64,000 nucleotides of DNA from Marinihelvus sp036351115 (GTDB taxonomy: Bacteria; Pseudomonadota; Gammaproteobacteria; Xanthomonadales; SZUA-36), in the NCBI GenBank assembly GCA_036351115.1, contig JAZBOL010000078.1:1-64000 (forward strand), given 5' to 3'. Both the position numbers and the translations under genes were made by a program. A model generated the notes under the pieces. That model worked only from the letters and a program-made list of their open reading frames with translations. It did not search any database and was not told where the DNA came from. Positions 9,401 to 17,978 of the stretch are shown here, one piece after another. Numbering within the stretch: position 1 is the first letter of the stretch; every line of letters starts with the position of its first letter.

Positions 9401-10980
9401 CCCTCGGGGTCGCCACGCCGCCCGGCATCCCGGATGCCTTCCTGGCGCCCGTGGAGCAGCCCCTGGAACGCCTGTTTCGTCGCTACGCCCGGCACCGGGG
9501 CCCCTTCCTGACGCGCGACGTCGCGGCGCGCTTCGATCTGCGGCCGGCCCAGGTCACGCCGGTGCTCACGCTGCTGGAGAAGGAAGGGGTGCTGGTGCGG
9601 GGCGAGATCCGTCCCGGCGGCGCCGAGCTCGACTGGTGTGACGCGGAGATTCTGCGCCGCCTGAAGCGTCGAAACCTCGCCCAGCTCCGTGACGAGGTCG
9701 CCGCCGTCGGTACCCCGGCCTTCGCCAGCTTTCTGCCGAGATGGCAGGGCGTCGATGACGACCGCCAGGGCATGGAGCGCCTGCGGGAGGTGATCGGGCA
9801 ACTCCAGGCCCTGGCCTTGCCCTGGTCCCTCTGGCGCGACGTCATCCTGCCTTCCCGGATACGCGGGTTCCGTCTCGAACTGCTGGACATGATGGCGGCG
9901 TCCGGCGAAGTGGTCTGGGTGGGCCGCGGAGCCAGCGGCCAGCGGGACGGGCGCGTGGCGTTATACCTGCGCAGCCAGGTCCGGGACCTGCTCATGCGGC
10001 CGGAACCCCTGGAATCGCCCGAGCCGCTGCACGAGGCCATCCTCGACTGCCTGGAGCGCAACGGCGCGTCGTTTTTGCTCGAGATCGAGACCGATGTCGC
10101 ATCCCGGGGCATCACCGTCACGCCCCGGGCTTTCCGGGAGGCGCTCTGGGACCTGGTCTGGGCCGGCCTGATCACGAACGACACCTTCGGTCCGCTCCGG
10201 GAGCTGGCGCGCAGCGGGCCGCGAAAACGGCGCCGTCGCGGCGGCGCCGGACCGGTGGTCGCCGGCGGACGCTGGGCGCTGGTGACGAACCTGGTGCCCG
10301 AGGCGTCGAACCCGACCCAGCAAACCGTGGCGCGCACCCGGCTGCTGCTGGAGCGCTACGGCATCGTGAGCCGGGACTGCCTGGCGAATGAGGACTTTCC
10401 GGGCGGCTTCGGCCCGATTTACAAGGTGCTGCGGGAACTGGAAGAGCAGGGGCGGGTACGGCGCGGCTATTTCGTCGAGGGGCTGGCGGGCGCACAGTTT
10501 GCCTATGCCGGCGCCGTGGATCGCCTGCGCGCCGGCCGGGAACAGGTCGAGGAGCGGGATCACGCGGTGGACCTGCCGGACGTTCAGTTGCTCACGGCCA
10601 TGGATCCGGCGAACCCATACGGCGCGCTAGTGCCCTGGCCCGACGTTGCCGAACCGGACCAGGGCAAGCCCCGACGGGTGGCCGGGGCCTGGGTGGTGCT
10701 CGCCCGGGGCCGTCCCGTCGTATACGTCGCGGGTCGCGGCAAGCGCGTACTCACCTTTCCGGAAACGCTTCGGGACGAGGAGGGGGCCCTGGAGGCCGCT
10801 CTGCGATCCCTGCAGAGGCTGCCACGAAGCGCGCTGCGCGGGCAGTTCGTGGTGGAACAGGTGGATGGCGGAGCACCGCGCGACTCGGCGCATCTCGAGG
10901 CCTTTCGGCGCGCGGGCTTCAGCAACGATTACCGGGGACTGATCCTGACCAAGGCCCCGGACTTCGATCCGGCGGCCTGA
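6463..10980 (+). CDS. Lhr-type large DEAD/DEAH-box ATP-dependent helicase
   Basis: A 1505-residue superfamily 2 helicase of the long Lhr type. Walker A APTGSGKT has Lys57; the DEIH box is at residues 173-176; motif III is LSATV; motif VI-like RIGRAGH follows at about residues 380-400. The ~600-residue extension after the Lhr core matches the full-length Lhr class rather than the short Lhr-core type. Lhr proteins are 3'-5' translocases linked to DNA damage responses. The frame is open 47 codons further upstream, but that stretch lies inside the ligase gene; ATG 6463 overlaps the ligase stop and gives MARDSGTAVELNPAFHP, a typical Lhr N-terminus. The glycosylase gene follows after 10 bases. Confidence 0.92.
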   Translation: MARDSGTAVELNPAFHPATRRWFEDNFPAPTEVQRRGWDSIIAGHHSLLVAPTGSGKTLAAFLAGIDRLGRLEAEEKPGVRVLYLSPLKALVYDIERNLRAPLVGIGRVAERLDLDFHSAEVAVRTGDTPQRERQRQVKHPGEILVTTPESLFLMLGSRAAETLTTVETVIVDEIHALAPSKRGAHLALSLERLAEIAERDPQRIGLSATVRPLDAMARFLGGDREVEVIDCSAPPRIDLAVTVPVPDMQNPTPPTPDEGGSILGELYSREVGTPQPERGIWPTLYPQLLDAIREHRSTIIFVNSRGLCERLAHKLNELAEEELVRAHHGSISHGKRAEIEEGLKSGELRGIVATSSLELGVDMGAVDLVLLVESPGSVARGLQRIGRAGHGVGETSRGRIYPKFRGDLLESTVVASRMLKAELESVAVPENALDVLSQQLVAICCQQPTAVDDLARLVKRAYPYRDLSRAALEAVLDMLSGHYPSSDFADLKPLLSWDRSQDVLSPRRGAAMVTRMNAGTIPDRGAFGVHLGEDGPRVGELDEEMVFETRPGDNITLGASTWHVEGITRDRVIVTPAPGEPGRLPFWRGDGPGRPIELGRALGAFLREAGAVPQGQLTDWLQETTPLDAYGAGNLASYLLEQKAETGTLPTDRNVVVERFRDELGDWRVCILTPFGARVHAPWAMALQGMLGEASGYEIQVMYTDDGIVVRFADAEELPPLEQLIPDPDEVEGLLTDQLASTSLFAGLFRENAVRSLLLRRRRPGQRSPLWAQRIKAQDLLASVRQYPNFPIVIETYRQALADVFDLPAFRGLLEDLRNRTITVDDVETGSASPFARSLVFAYVAAYLYEQDAPLAERKAQALTLDRALLGELLGQAELRELIDPRVLESLEFDLQHLSPERQARDADDVHDLLRRLGDLTVGEVAERLREDVGAADDRHAVAGEWLDSLHEQRRAVPVRLAGETRWIATEDAGLFRDALGVATPPGIPDAFLAPVEQPLERLFRRYARHRGPFLTRDVAARFDLRPAQVTPVLTLLEKEGVLVRGEIRPGGAELDWCDAEILRRLKRRNLAQLRDEVAAVGTPAFASFLPRWQGVDDDRQGMERLREVIGQLQALALPWSLWRDVILPSRIRGFRLELLDMMAASGEVVWVGRGASGQRDGRVALYLRSQVRDLLMRPEPLESPEPLHEAILDCLERNGASFLLEIETDVASRGITVTPRAFREALWDLVWAGLITNDTFGPLRELARSGPRKRRRRGGAGPVVAGGRWALVTNLVPEASNPTQQTVARTRLLLERYGIVSRDCLANEDFPGGFGPIYKVLRELEEQGRVRRGYFVEGLAGAQFAYAGAVDRLRAGREQVEERDHAVDLPDVQLLTAMDPANPYGALVPWPDVAEPDQGKPRRVAGAWVVLARGRPVVYVAGRGKRVLTFPETLRDEEGALEAALRSLQRLPRSALRGQFVVEQVDGGAPRDSAHLEAFRRAGFSNDYRGLILTKAPDFDPAA

Positions 10981-10990
10981 GGCGGAGACC

Positions 10991-11809
10991 GTGCCCGAGG
11001 GAGATACGATCCACAAGATCGCGAATTTCCTGGCGCCCGTGCTCACGGGCCGGGAGGTCCGTGCCCTGGACGTAGCGCGGCCGGCCGTCAACCGCGTCAT
11101 GGCGGGACGCCGCATCACCGATGTCGCGGCACGCGGCAAGCACCTGTTCATCGCGTTCGACAACCGGCTGGCGCTGCGCAGCCACCTGGGCATGTATGGC
11201 TCCTGGCACCACTATCCGCCGGGCGCCGAGTGGCGCAAACCCGCGTCCCAGGCTTCCGTCGTGCTCGAGACTGCGGAGCGGGTCTATGTCTGTTTCAACG
11301 CGAAAGACGTGGAGTGGGTGCGCTCGCCGAGCGTGCGTGAGCGTGTGCTGGACATGCGGCTCGGACCTGATCTGACGGCCGGAACCGCCGACGTCGGGAG
11401 ACTCCCGGCCCGGAGCCGTGCGCTGCTGGAACCCGACGCGCCCCTGGTGGACGTCTTCCTGGACCAGCGCGTGGCCTGCGGTATCGGCAACGTGTACAAG
11501 TCCGAGCTGCTTTTCATTCAGCGCCTGGCGCCCCTTCAGCACCTCGGTGACACACCGGACGATGTCCTCGCGGACACCTATCGGCTCGCGTCTGACTTGC
11601 TGCAGCGCAATCTCGGGGGCGGCAAGCGCGTGACGCGTTTCGAGCGGGACGGCGCCGGCAGACTGTGGGTTTACGGCCGCAGCGGATCACCCTGCCTGCG
11701 GTGCGATGGCCCGATCCACAGTGCTCGCCTGGGACAGCACCACCGGGGCACCTACTGGTGCCCGGTCTGTCAGTCCACGGACGCCCAGGCGAGGAAGTTG
11801 CCGACGTAG
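10991..11809 (+). CDS. Fpg/Nei family DNA glycosylase (Nei2-like)
   Basis: A 272-residue base-excision glycosylase/AP lyase. The protein begins (M)PEGDTIHK, giving the catalytic N-terminal Pro and Glu after Met removal; the helix-two-turn-helix contains CGIGNVYKSELLF; the C-terminal zinc finger has Cys235, Cys238, Cys257 and Cys260. PEGDT rather than PELPE is typical of Nei over MutM, suggesting oxidised pyrimidines as substrate. The start is GTG at 10991, fixed because Pro must be residue 2. It lies 10 bases after lhr and is surely part of that operon. Its 3' end overlaps a converging flavin reductase gene by 40 bases. Confidence 0.92.
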   Translation: MPEGDTIHKIANFLAPVLTGREVRALDVARPAVNRVMAGRRITDVAARGKHLFIAFDNRLALRSHLGMYGSWHHYPPGAEWRKPASQASVVLETAERVYVCFNAKDVEWVRSPSVRERVLDMRLGPDLTAGTADVGRLPARSRALLEPDAPLVDVFLDQRVACGIGNVYKSELLFIQRLAPLQHLGDTPDDVLADTYRLASDLLQRNLGGGKRVTRFERDGAGRLWVYGRSGSPCLRCDGPIHSARLGQHHRGTYWCPVCQSTDAQARKLPT

Positions 11810-12315
11810 GTTTCCAACGCCTTGCGTGCCCGTTCACTGGTCAGCGCGCTCGCCTCGTCGAAGGCGTTTTGCGCCGTCGCGAGCACGAATTCGGGCAGTG
11901 GAGCCACCGGGGTTAGGGTGCCGGCCAGGATGTTTTTCAGGTGCCCCTGCATGCGCGCGCCCCCGATCGGGCTCATGGAGGCGCTGAGGATACCCGTGGG
12001 CAGCTTCGCGAGTACGGACCGGTAGGCGGGCCGGGACAGCCAGTCGATCGCGTTTTTCAGGGGGCCGGGAACGCTGTAGTTGTACTCGGGAGACACGATG
12101 AGCAGGGCATCGGCGTCCTGCAGGAGCTGCTTCAGGGTTTCGACGGCTTCCGGTAGTTCATCGGTTTCCAGGTCGCTGTTGTAATGCGGCAGCGCGCCGA
12201 TATTTCCCTGCCCGAAGGTGGCGCCCCTGGCTTCGATGAGTTGCCGGGCTGCCTCGAGCAGTCGCTGGTTGTAGGAGTCTTCGCGCAGGCTTCCGCACAG
12301 GCCGATGAGCTTCAT
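11770..12315 (-). CDS. NADPH-dependent FMN reductase family protein
   Basis: A 181-residue flavodoxin-fold reductase. The phosphate-binding loop GSLREDSYNQRLL lies at residues 8-20 and the family motif SPEYNYSVPGPLKNAIDW at about 79-96. Relatives (chromate/quinone/azo reductases, SsuE-like) reduce FMN or quinones with NAD(P)H; the true acceptor is not evident. It is a single reverse gene whose 3' end overlaps the Nei-type gene by 40 bases in a tail-to-tail arrangement. The start ATG at 12315 gives MKLIGLCGS, typical of the family. Confidence 0.88.
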   Translation of the reverse strand: MKLIGLCGSLREDSYNQRLLEAARQLIEARGATFGQGNIGALPHYNSDLETDELPEAVETLKQLLQDADALLIVSPEYNYSVPGPLKNAIDWLSRPAYRSVLAKLPTGILSASMSPIGGARMQGHLKNILAGTLTPVAPLPEFVLATAQNAFDEASALTSERARKALETYVGNFLAWASVD

Positions 12316-12392
12316 GGTCAGTTCCGTTTTGGGGTTTTGCGCAAGTGTGTTCAGTCGATCGTCAAACCAGCGTCATTTTTTCCATGGGCCTC

Positions 12393-12398
12393 TATACT
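12393..12398 (+). promoter_or_regulatory. candidate -10 element TATACT
   Basis: TATACT occurs 75 bases upstream of the serine-hydrolase start at 12473, in the 157-bp gap after the divergent flavin reductase. No convincing -35 hexamer is visible at 16-18 bases, so this is only a candidate. Confidence 0.3.
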
Positions 12399-12472
12399 GG
12401 GGGAGGTATTCCGGACCACTGCCGGATCAGAGAGTCACGGCCCGCCACGCCGTAATACACATCGGGGGATGC

Positions 12473-14683
12473 ATGCACCACCTTGACCGACCGCGGGGCC
12501 CGCGATGGGCCTTTCTGCCACTTCTTCTGCTGTCGCTGCTGCTGTTCGGGTCCGTGGCGAACGCGTCCTTTGAGCGGAGCGGGTCCTGGTACGACCCGGC
12601 TCGCGACGGGGAAGGATTCATCATTCAGTACATCGATGACAGCCAGGCGCTGGTGTACTGGTTCACCTTCGACGAGACGGGTGCCCAGCGATGGTTCATC
12701 GGGCCGGCCACCCAGGCCGGCGCGAGCCTGCAGATCGACGAGCTGCTGGTGACGGAGGGCGGCGTCTTTGGCGCCGATTTCGACCCGGATGAGGTTGACC
12801 GCATCGACGTCGGCGAGCTCCGCATCACCTTCAGCGGTTCCGGAGCCGGCGAGCGGGCCGAGGCGGAGTACACCATCAACGGCGTCGCCGGTAATCAGTC
12901 GCTGGTGCGCCTGACGCGGACCGTCGAGGCCGATCCGTCCGCCGGCCCCCGGGTACCGAGAAAGAGCGGCTCCTGGTTCGACCCGTCCCGGGACGGCGAG
13001 GGCTTCGTGCTCGAGGTGCTGCCGGATGGGCGTCCCCTGGTGTACTGGTTCACCTATGACCTGGCCGGGCGCCAGGCGTGGATGGTCGGTATCGGAGCGC
13101 GTTCCGTGGCGTTTGGCAGCACGCCGCTCGACCTGCAGCAGCCCGTCGGGGGCCGGTTCGGGCCGAATTTCGACCCGGCGGACGTCGTGCGCGAGGACGC
13201 AGGAAGCGTTCGCCTGGGACTCCAGTGTGACGGCGCCTACGCCCGCTTCGACGCGGTCGACACCACCGACTTCTCGGACCTGGAAGTCAACCTCGCCCAG
13301 ATCGTGGGTATCGGCCCCAACCGCTGCGAGGATCCGGCCCTGGTCAACCTGTTTCCCCTCGCGGGCGGCGAGGCGGCGATTCCCGACCACCTGGCCGGTC
13401 GCCAGCTGGGCTGGCTGCTGGATTTTCTGGACAGTTCCGATCCCATCAGTGACGCCGAACTCCAGGACCGTTTCGCTCCCGCCTGGTTCGACAGCAACGG
13501 CCTGGGTGAAACCCGCGCATTCCTGGAAGAATTGCGATCGTCCTATCCCGGCGGCCGCTGGATTGATCCCGTCGTCTCGGTGCCGACCCAGGTCGTGGGC
13601 GTGGTTTCGGCCAGCAACGGGAACGACTTCTACCTCAGCCTGCAAACCGATCTGCCCGGGGGCCGCATCATCAGCCTGGGCGCCAGCCCCTACGGTCGCA
13701 ACGGCACGGGCAGCGTCATCTTCGCCGCCGACGCCAGCCTGGGGCTGGAGGCCGCCGCGGACCGGTTCATGGAACTGTCCCCCGAAGCCGGTGTGCTGCT
13801 CGCCAGGATCGACGAAAACCACCAGTGCCAGCCCCTGGTGGCCCGGGATGCGGACATTCCGCGCTCCATCGCGTCCGTGTTCAAGGTGTTCATTCTCGGC
13901 GGCGTGGCGGACGCCCTGGATGACCGGGCCATTTTCCCGGACCAGGAATTGCCCCTCGACGGCACGAAGCAGGTCCAGGGGGGACCCCTCTTCGATCAGC
14001 CGGCGGGCGTCCCCCTGACCGTCGATGAGCTCTCGACCTTCATGCTCGGCATCAGCGACAACACGGCCACGGACATGCTGCTCGCCCGGGTCGGCCGGGA
14101 GCGCATGGACGGCCTGCACGCGGAATACGGGCACCGGATGCCCGAACTGATGGCGCCGCAGCTCGGCATCAGTGAACAGTTTCACCTGTTTTTCTCCTTC
14201 CCGATGATGGAGGCGATGAGCTACGTCAACGGCACGGAGGAATTCCAGCGGACCTTCCTCGAGGAACGCATCGTGCCCCTCGGCTCGGCCGCGACGGGCG
14301 GTGGGGGATTCTTCAACGAGTCCCTGCTGATCGACGGGGCCTGGCAGGCGAGCCCGTTGGATGTGTGCGGCGCCTTCGCCCGGCATCGCCGCCACACGCC
14401 GGGTTCGGACGCGGCGCTCGTGGTCGAACGGGCGCTGCAGGCGTCAGCGGCGCAACCCAACCTCCGGGAGCGCTGGGACCGGGTCTGGTACAAGGGTGGC
14501 AGCCTGGATTCCTTTGCCAACGGCCGCCTGGTGCTGACGCACGCCTTCATGTTCGAACGGGAAGGGGAAGCCCCCTACGTGCTCGTCGGATTCTCGAACG
14601 ATCCTTCCGGCGGCCTCGAGGGACAGGTGTTCAATATCCAGTCGATCCTGGGTCGCCTCGCTCAGATCGCCGCCGATCTCTGA
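12473..14683 (+). CDS. secreted class A beta-lactamase-like serine hydrolase with duplicated N-terminal GSWYDP modules
   Basis: A 736-residue exported protein. A signal peptide (FLPLLLLSLLLFGSVANA) is followed by two related modules of about 110 residues, the first starting GSWYDPARDGEGF and the second GSWFDPSRDGEGF, each followed by LVYWFT. The C-terminal half is a penicillin-recognising serine hydrolase: SxxK is SVFK, the second motif is SDN in GISDNTATD, and the third is KGG in WYKGGSLD. All three classical motifs are intact, so an acyl-serine enzyme is likely, but whether it acts on beta-lactams, peptidoglycan or another substrate is open. Start ATG 12473 is preceded by GGGGGA; the frame's upstream extension has no signal peptide and is not favoured. 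A strong hairpin follows the stop. Confidence 0.8.
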   Translation: MHHLDRPRGPRWAFLPLLLLSLLLFGSVANASFERSGSWYDPARDGEGFIIQYIDDSQALVYWFTFDETGAQRWFIGPATQAGASLQIDELLVTEGGVFGADFDPDEVDRIDVGELRITFSGSGAGERAEAEYTINGVAGNQSLVRLTRTVEADPSAGPRVPRKSGSWFDPSRDGEGFVLEVLPDGRPLVYWFTYDLAGRQAWMVGIGARSVAFGSTPLDLQQPVGGRFGPNFDPADVVREDAGSVRLGLQCDGAYARFDAVDTTDFSDLEVNLAQIVGIGPNRCEDPALVNLFPLAGGEAAIPDHLAGRQLGWLLDFLDSSDPISDAELQDRFAPAWFDSNGLGETRAFLEELRSSYPGGRWIDPVVSVPTQVVGVVSASNGNDFYLSLQTDLPGGRIISLGASPYGRNGTGSVIFAADASLGLEAAADRFMELSPEAGVLLARIDENHQCQPLVARDADIPRSIASVFKVFILGGVADALDDRAIFPDQELPLDGTKQVQGGPLFDQPAGVPLTVDELSTFMLGISDNTATDMLLARVGRERMDGLHAEYGHRMPELMAPQLGISEQFHLFFSFPMMEAMSYVNGTEEFQRTFLEERIVPLGSAATGGGGFFNESLLIDGAWQASPLDVCGAFARHRRHTPGSDAALVVERALQASAAQPNLRERWDRVWYKGGSLDSFANGRLVLTHAFMFEREGEAPYVLVGFSNDPSGGLEGQVFNIQSILGRLAQIAADL

Positions 14684-14710
14684 GGCGCCGGTAATCCGGA
14701 CCGAGGGGTC

Positions 14711-14735
14711 GGGGCGCCCGCTTGCCGGGCGCCCC
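14711..14735. terminator. bidirectional hairpin between converging genes
   Basis: GGGGCGCCCG, a 5-base loop, then CGGGCGCCCC: a perfect 10-bp GC stem in the 63-bp gap between the forward serine hydrolase and the reverse sppA. There is no T-tract, so efficiency as an intrinsic terminator is uncertain. Confidence 0.6.
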
Positions 14736-14746
14736 GCGGAACGGAC

Positions 14747-16597
14747 TCAGTCGTTCTCGATGGTGGACCAGGCGTAGACCTGGTTCGGGTCGTTGAGCCG
14801 GAGAATCTCGCCGGCGGCGGCTTCCGCGTCGCGGAGCACGCTGCGCAGCGGGGCCGGCGGCCTGCTGTCCAGGCCAAGCGCGGTCACTGCCCGCGCGCCC
14901 ATCTCCCGGAGCAGTCGTTGCTGAAAGTCCAGCTCCTTTTCCACGTAGCGCACGGTGTAGTCGTCGCCAAGCTCCGCGAGTTCCGCGGCGGCGGCCACGG
15001 CATCGTCCAGGTCGCCGAGCTGGTCCACCAGGCCGAGGCGAAAGGCGTCCTCACCGCTCCAGACCCGCCCCTGGGCCACGGCATCGACGTCCTCGATACT
15101 CATGTCCCGGGCCTCGGCCACGCGCTGGAGAAATTCGCGGTAGCCCTGCTCGATGTTCAGCTGAAGCGCAGCGCCGATGTCTTCGGGGATCTCCCGGTCG
15201 GGGCGCAGGCCGGCCAGGGGCGCGGTCGTGAAACCGTCCACCTGGACGCCCAGGTACTCCTTGAGGGGGCCCTGGAACGTCGGGATCATGGCAAAAATGC
15301 CGATGGAACCCGTGATGGTGCTGGGGTGTGCAAAGATCTGGTCGGACGACGTGCTGATCCAGTAGCCACCGGAAGCGGCCACGCTACCCATGGACGCAAT
15401 CACCGGGATGCCGTCGGCGCGTGCTGCCTCCAGCTCCCGGCGGATGACCTCGGAGGCAAAGGCGCTGCCGCCACCGGAATCCACCCGGAGAATGATCGCC
15501 CGCGTGTTCTCGTCCTTGCGGGCGTCCCGGATGAGCGCAGCCGTGGAATCCCCGCCGATCGTGCCCGCGGGATGGGAGCCGTCGAGGATCGTTCCGCGGG
15601 CGACGACCACCGCTACCGTATCGCCCGGCAGGGCGCCCCGGCCGAAGCGGTCGTCCCCGAGACTGGCCAGGTAGTCGCTCATGCTCGTGCGTTTGAAGCT
15701 GTGCGTTTCCTCGTTCTCTCCCACGAGGCCGACCAGGTAATCGCGCATCTCCACGCGCGTCAGCGCCTGGTCGACGAGATCATTGTCGAGGGCGGCCCGG
15801 GCCGTATCGCCGTCGGCGGCGGCCAGGGTTCCGAGGAAGTCCTGCGCATAGCGTTCCAGGGCGTCCGCGCCGATGCCTCGCGCGGCGCCGGCTTCGGCGA
15901 GATACTGCTGCCACAGATCGCCGAGCCACTCCTCGTTGGCTTCCCGCGCCGCCTCGGACATGTCGTTGCGCAGGAATGGTTCGACCGCGGACTTGAACGT
16001 ACCCACGCGGAACACGTTCACGTCGATGCCGAACTTGTCGAGGCCGTCCTTGTAATACATGCGATATCGACCCATACCCTCGATCGCCACCATGCCCATT
16101 TTGTGCACGATGATCTCGTCCGCGTGGGCGGCGAGATAGTATTGATTCATGTTGTAGGAATCGGCGATGGCGATGACCTTGCGGCCGGTGGCCCGAAACC
16201 CGTCGAGAGCCTCGGCCACGTCCTGGAGTTTGGTGAGCATGCCGCCGGAGAAGCGGTTCAGGTCGAGCACGAGCAGGGGGAAGCGATCGTCCTCCGTGGC
16301 AGCCTCGATGGCGTCCACCACGTCCTTGAGCAGCGTCTCTTCGACGGCGTCGCCGGTGGCTTCTTCCAGGATCTGGTCGAAGCCGCGGGCCGTGAGCTGC
16401 TCGACGAGTACACCCCGGGGGGCGATGACGAGCGCCGTGTCCTCCTCGATGACGACCGCGTCGTCCCGGAAGACCAGGAACAGGATACCGGCGACGATCG
16501 CGAGAAATACGAGGTTCACGGCGACGCGTCGGCTCGCGTCGATGGTGCGCCAGATCGCGCTGAAGAAGCGGACGACGGGGTTCGATCCCTGGCTCAT
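14747..16597 (-). CDS. sppA: signal peptide peptidase SppA, 67K type
   Basis: A 616-residue inner-membrane serine protease of the long (E. coli-like) type made of two tandem S49 domains. The N-terminal membrane anchor is VAVNLVFLAIVAGILFLVF. The general-base lysine is in the first domain (GTFKSAVEPF) and the nucleophile serine in the second (SVAASGGYW), the split arrangement of 67K SppA. It degrades cleaved signal peptides in the membrane. The start ATG 16597 has the upstream Shine-Dalgarno-like AAAAGGATG on the reverse strand. It is a single gene, ending against the hairpin shared with the serine hydrolase. Confidence 0.92.
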   Translation of the reverse strand: MSQGSNPVVRFFSAIWRTIDASRRVAVNLVFLAIVAGILFLVFRDDAVVIEEDTALVIAPRGVLVEQLTARGFDQILEEATGDAVEETLLKDVVDAIEAATEDDRFPLLVLDLNRFSGGMLTKLQDVAEALDGFRATGRKVIAIADSYNMNQYYLAAHADEIIVHKMGMVAIEGMGRYRMYYKDGLDKFGIDVNVFRVGTFKSAVEPFLRNDMSEAAREANEEWLGDLWQQYLAEAGAARGIGADALERYAQDFLGTLAAADGDTARAALDNDLVDQALTRVEMRDYLVGLVGENEETHSFKRTSMSDYLASLGDDRFGRGALPGDTVAVVVARGTILDGSHPAGTIGGDSTAALIRDARKDENTRAIILRVDSGGGSAFASEVIRRELEAARADGIPVIASMGSVAASGGYWISTSSDQIFAHPSTITGSIGIFAMIPTFQGPLKEYLGVQVDGFTTAPLAGLRPDREIPEDIGAALQLNIEQGYREFLQRVAEARDMSIEDVDAVAQGRVWSGEDAFRLGLVDQLGDLDDAVAAAAELAELGDDYTVRYVEKELDFQQRLLREMGARAVTALGLDSRPPAPLRSVLRDAEAAAGEILRLNDPNQVYAWSTIEND

Positions 16598-16684
16598 GGT
16601 TCATCCTTTTGCAATCGGGAAAGGCGACATCCTACTGAGTCCCGTGTGAATAGGGAATGGAGCCGCCTGGGCGGGTCGGGGGCG

Positions 16685-16690
16685 TACAAT
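16685..16690 (+). promoter_or_regulatory. candidate -10 element TACAAT
   Basis: TACAAT lies 65 bases upstream of the flavoprotein start, in the divergent gap after sppA. No clear -35 element is visible. Confidence 0.3.
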
Positions 16691-16755
16691 GTCCCCCGGC
16701 GCTGCGGCGCAGCGACCGACAGGCATCATCGACACACGGGAACGGCATCGTCGCC

Positions 16756-17958
16756 ATGGCAGCACACTACGACACCGTCATTCTGGGCGCCGGCGCGGCG
16801 GGCTTGCTGTGCGCCATGACTGCCGCATCCCGGGGACGCAGGGTGGTCGTGATCGACCGCTCGAACCGCATCGGCAAGAAAATTCTCATGTCCGGTGGGG
16901 GCAAGTGCAATTTCACGAACCTCCACGTGACGCCGGACCGCTTCCTGTCTCGCAACCCGCACTTCTGCAAGAGCGCCCTGGCGCGATACACCCAGTGGGA
17001 TTTCATCGACCTGGTCGAGCGCCACGGTATCGAGTACTTCGAGAAGCAGACGGTCAACGGCCTCAGCGGACAGCTGTTTTGCCGGGAATCCTCGAAGCAG
17101 ATCGTCGCCATGCTTCGCCAGGAATGCGAATCGCAGGGCGTGGATATCCTGACCGACTGCGAGACCGAACGGGTGGTGCACCGGGACGGGTTCCGGCTCG
17201 AGACGACGCGCGGCGTGTTTCACGGTGACACGCTGGTCGTCGCGACAGGCGCGCTGTCCATTCCTTCCCTGGGAGGATCCGGCTTTGGCTATACGCTCGC
17301 GGAGCAGTTCGGGCTGACCCTGACGCCCCGGCGCGCCGGGCTGGTTCCCTTCACCTTCTCCGACGAGCACAAGGCGGTATTTTCGCGGCTCTCCGGCGTT
17401 TCCACGGAGGTGAACCTGTCCAACGAACGGGCCAGCTTTCGGGAGGAAATGCTGTTCACCCACCGGGGCCTGAGCGGTCCGGCGGTGCTACAACTCTCCA
17501 GCTACTGGGAGCCGGGAGAGGAGATCAGCGTGGACCTCTCACCATCCGGCGCCCTGGAGCCGGTGCTGGCCGCGGCCAAGGCGGCGTCGCCGCGTTCGAA
17601 CGTCCGCAAGGCGCTGGGTGGCCTGCTGCCCCGGAAACTGCTCCAGGAACTGGAAGACTTACTGTGGCCGGAGGACTCGGAGCGTTTCCTGGGAGAGTGG
17701 TCGGACCAGGCGTTGAAAGCAGTGGGGCGGACCCTGAATCACTGGGACCTCACGCCGTCCGGTACGGAGGGGTACCGCAAGGCCGAAGTCACGCTGGGTG
17801 GCGTCGATACCCGGCACCTGTCCTCGAGAACCATGGAATGTTCGACGGCGCCGGGGCTGTTCTTCATCGGCGAGGTGGTGGACGTGACCGGGCACCTGGG
17901 CGGGTTCAATTTTCAGTGGGCCTGGTCCTCCGGCCACGCCGCGGGCATGGCGGTCTGA
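16756..17958 (+). CDS. HI0933/YhiN-type NAD(P)/FAD-dependent oxidoreductase
   Basis: A 400-residue flavoprotein. The dinucleotide-binding motif GAGAAG occurs in DTVILGAGAAGLLCAM at the N-terminus. The family motif RIGKKILMSGGGKCNFTN follows at about residues 38-55, and the C-terminal FNFQWAWSSGHAAG closes the FAD site. The HI0933 family is widespread and conserved, but its substrate is not established to my knowledge. The frame is open upstream to 16657; ATG 16756 places the Rossmann strand at residue 6, as in the family. A hairpin follows the stop. Confidence 0.88.
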   Translation: MAAHYDTVILGAGAAGLLCAMTAASRGRRVVVIDRSNRIGKKILMSGGGKCNFTNLHVTPDRFLSRNPHFCKSALARYTQWDFIDLVERHGIEYFEKQTVNGLSGQLFCRESSKQIVAMLRQECESQGVDILTDCETERVVHRDGFRLETTRGVFHGDTLVVATGALSIPSLGGSGFGYTLAEQFGLTLTPRRAGLVPFTFSDEHKAVFSRLSGVSTEVNLSNERASFREEMLFTHRGLSGPAVLQLSSYWEPGEEISVDLSPSGALEPVLAAAKAASPRSNVRKALGGLLPRKLLQELEDLLWPEDSERFLGEWSDQALKAVGRTLNHWDLTPSGTEGYRKAEVTLGGVDTRHLSSRTMECSTAPGLFFIGEVVDVTGHLGGFNFQWAWSSGHAAGMAV

Positions 17959-17978
17959 GCAAGGCGTGATCCGGAGCA

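Noticed and set aside
12392..14395. A 667-residue reverse frame opposite the serine hydrolase
   Set aside because: No domain or start signal; the forward frame has all three active-site motifs.
12473..14683. Antibiotic-resistance beta-lactamase
   Set aside because: Motifs permit it, but the long N-terminal modules and lack of mobile context give no evidence for resistance.
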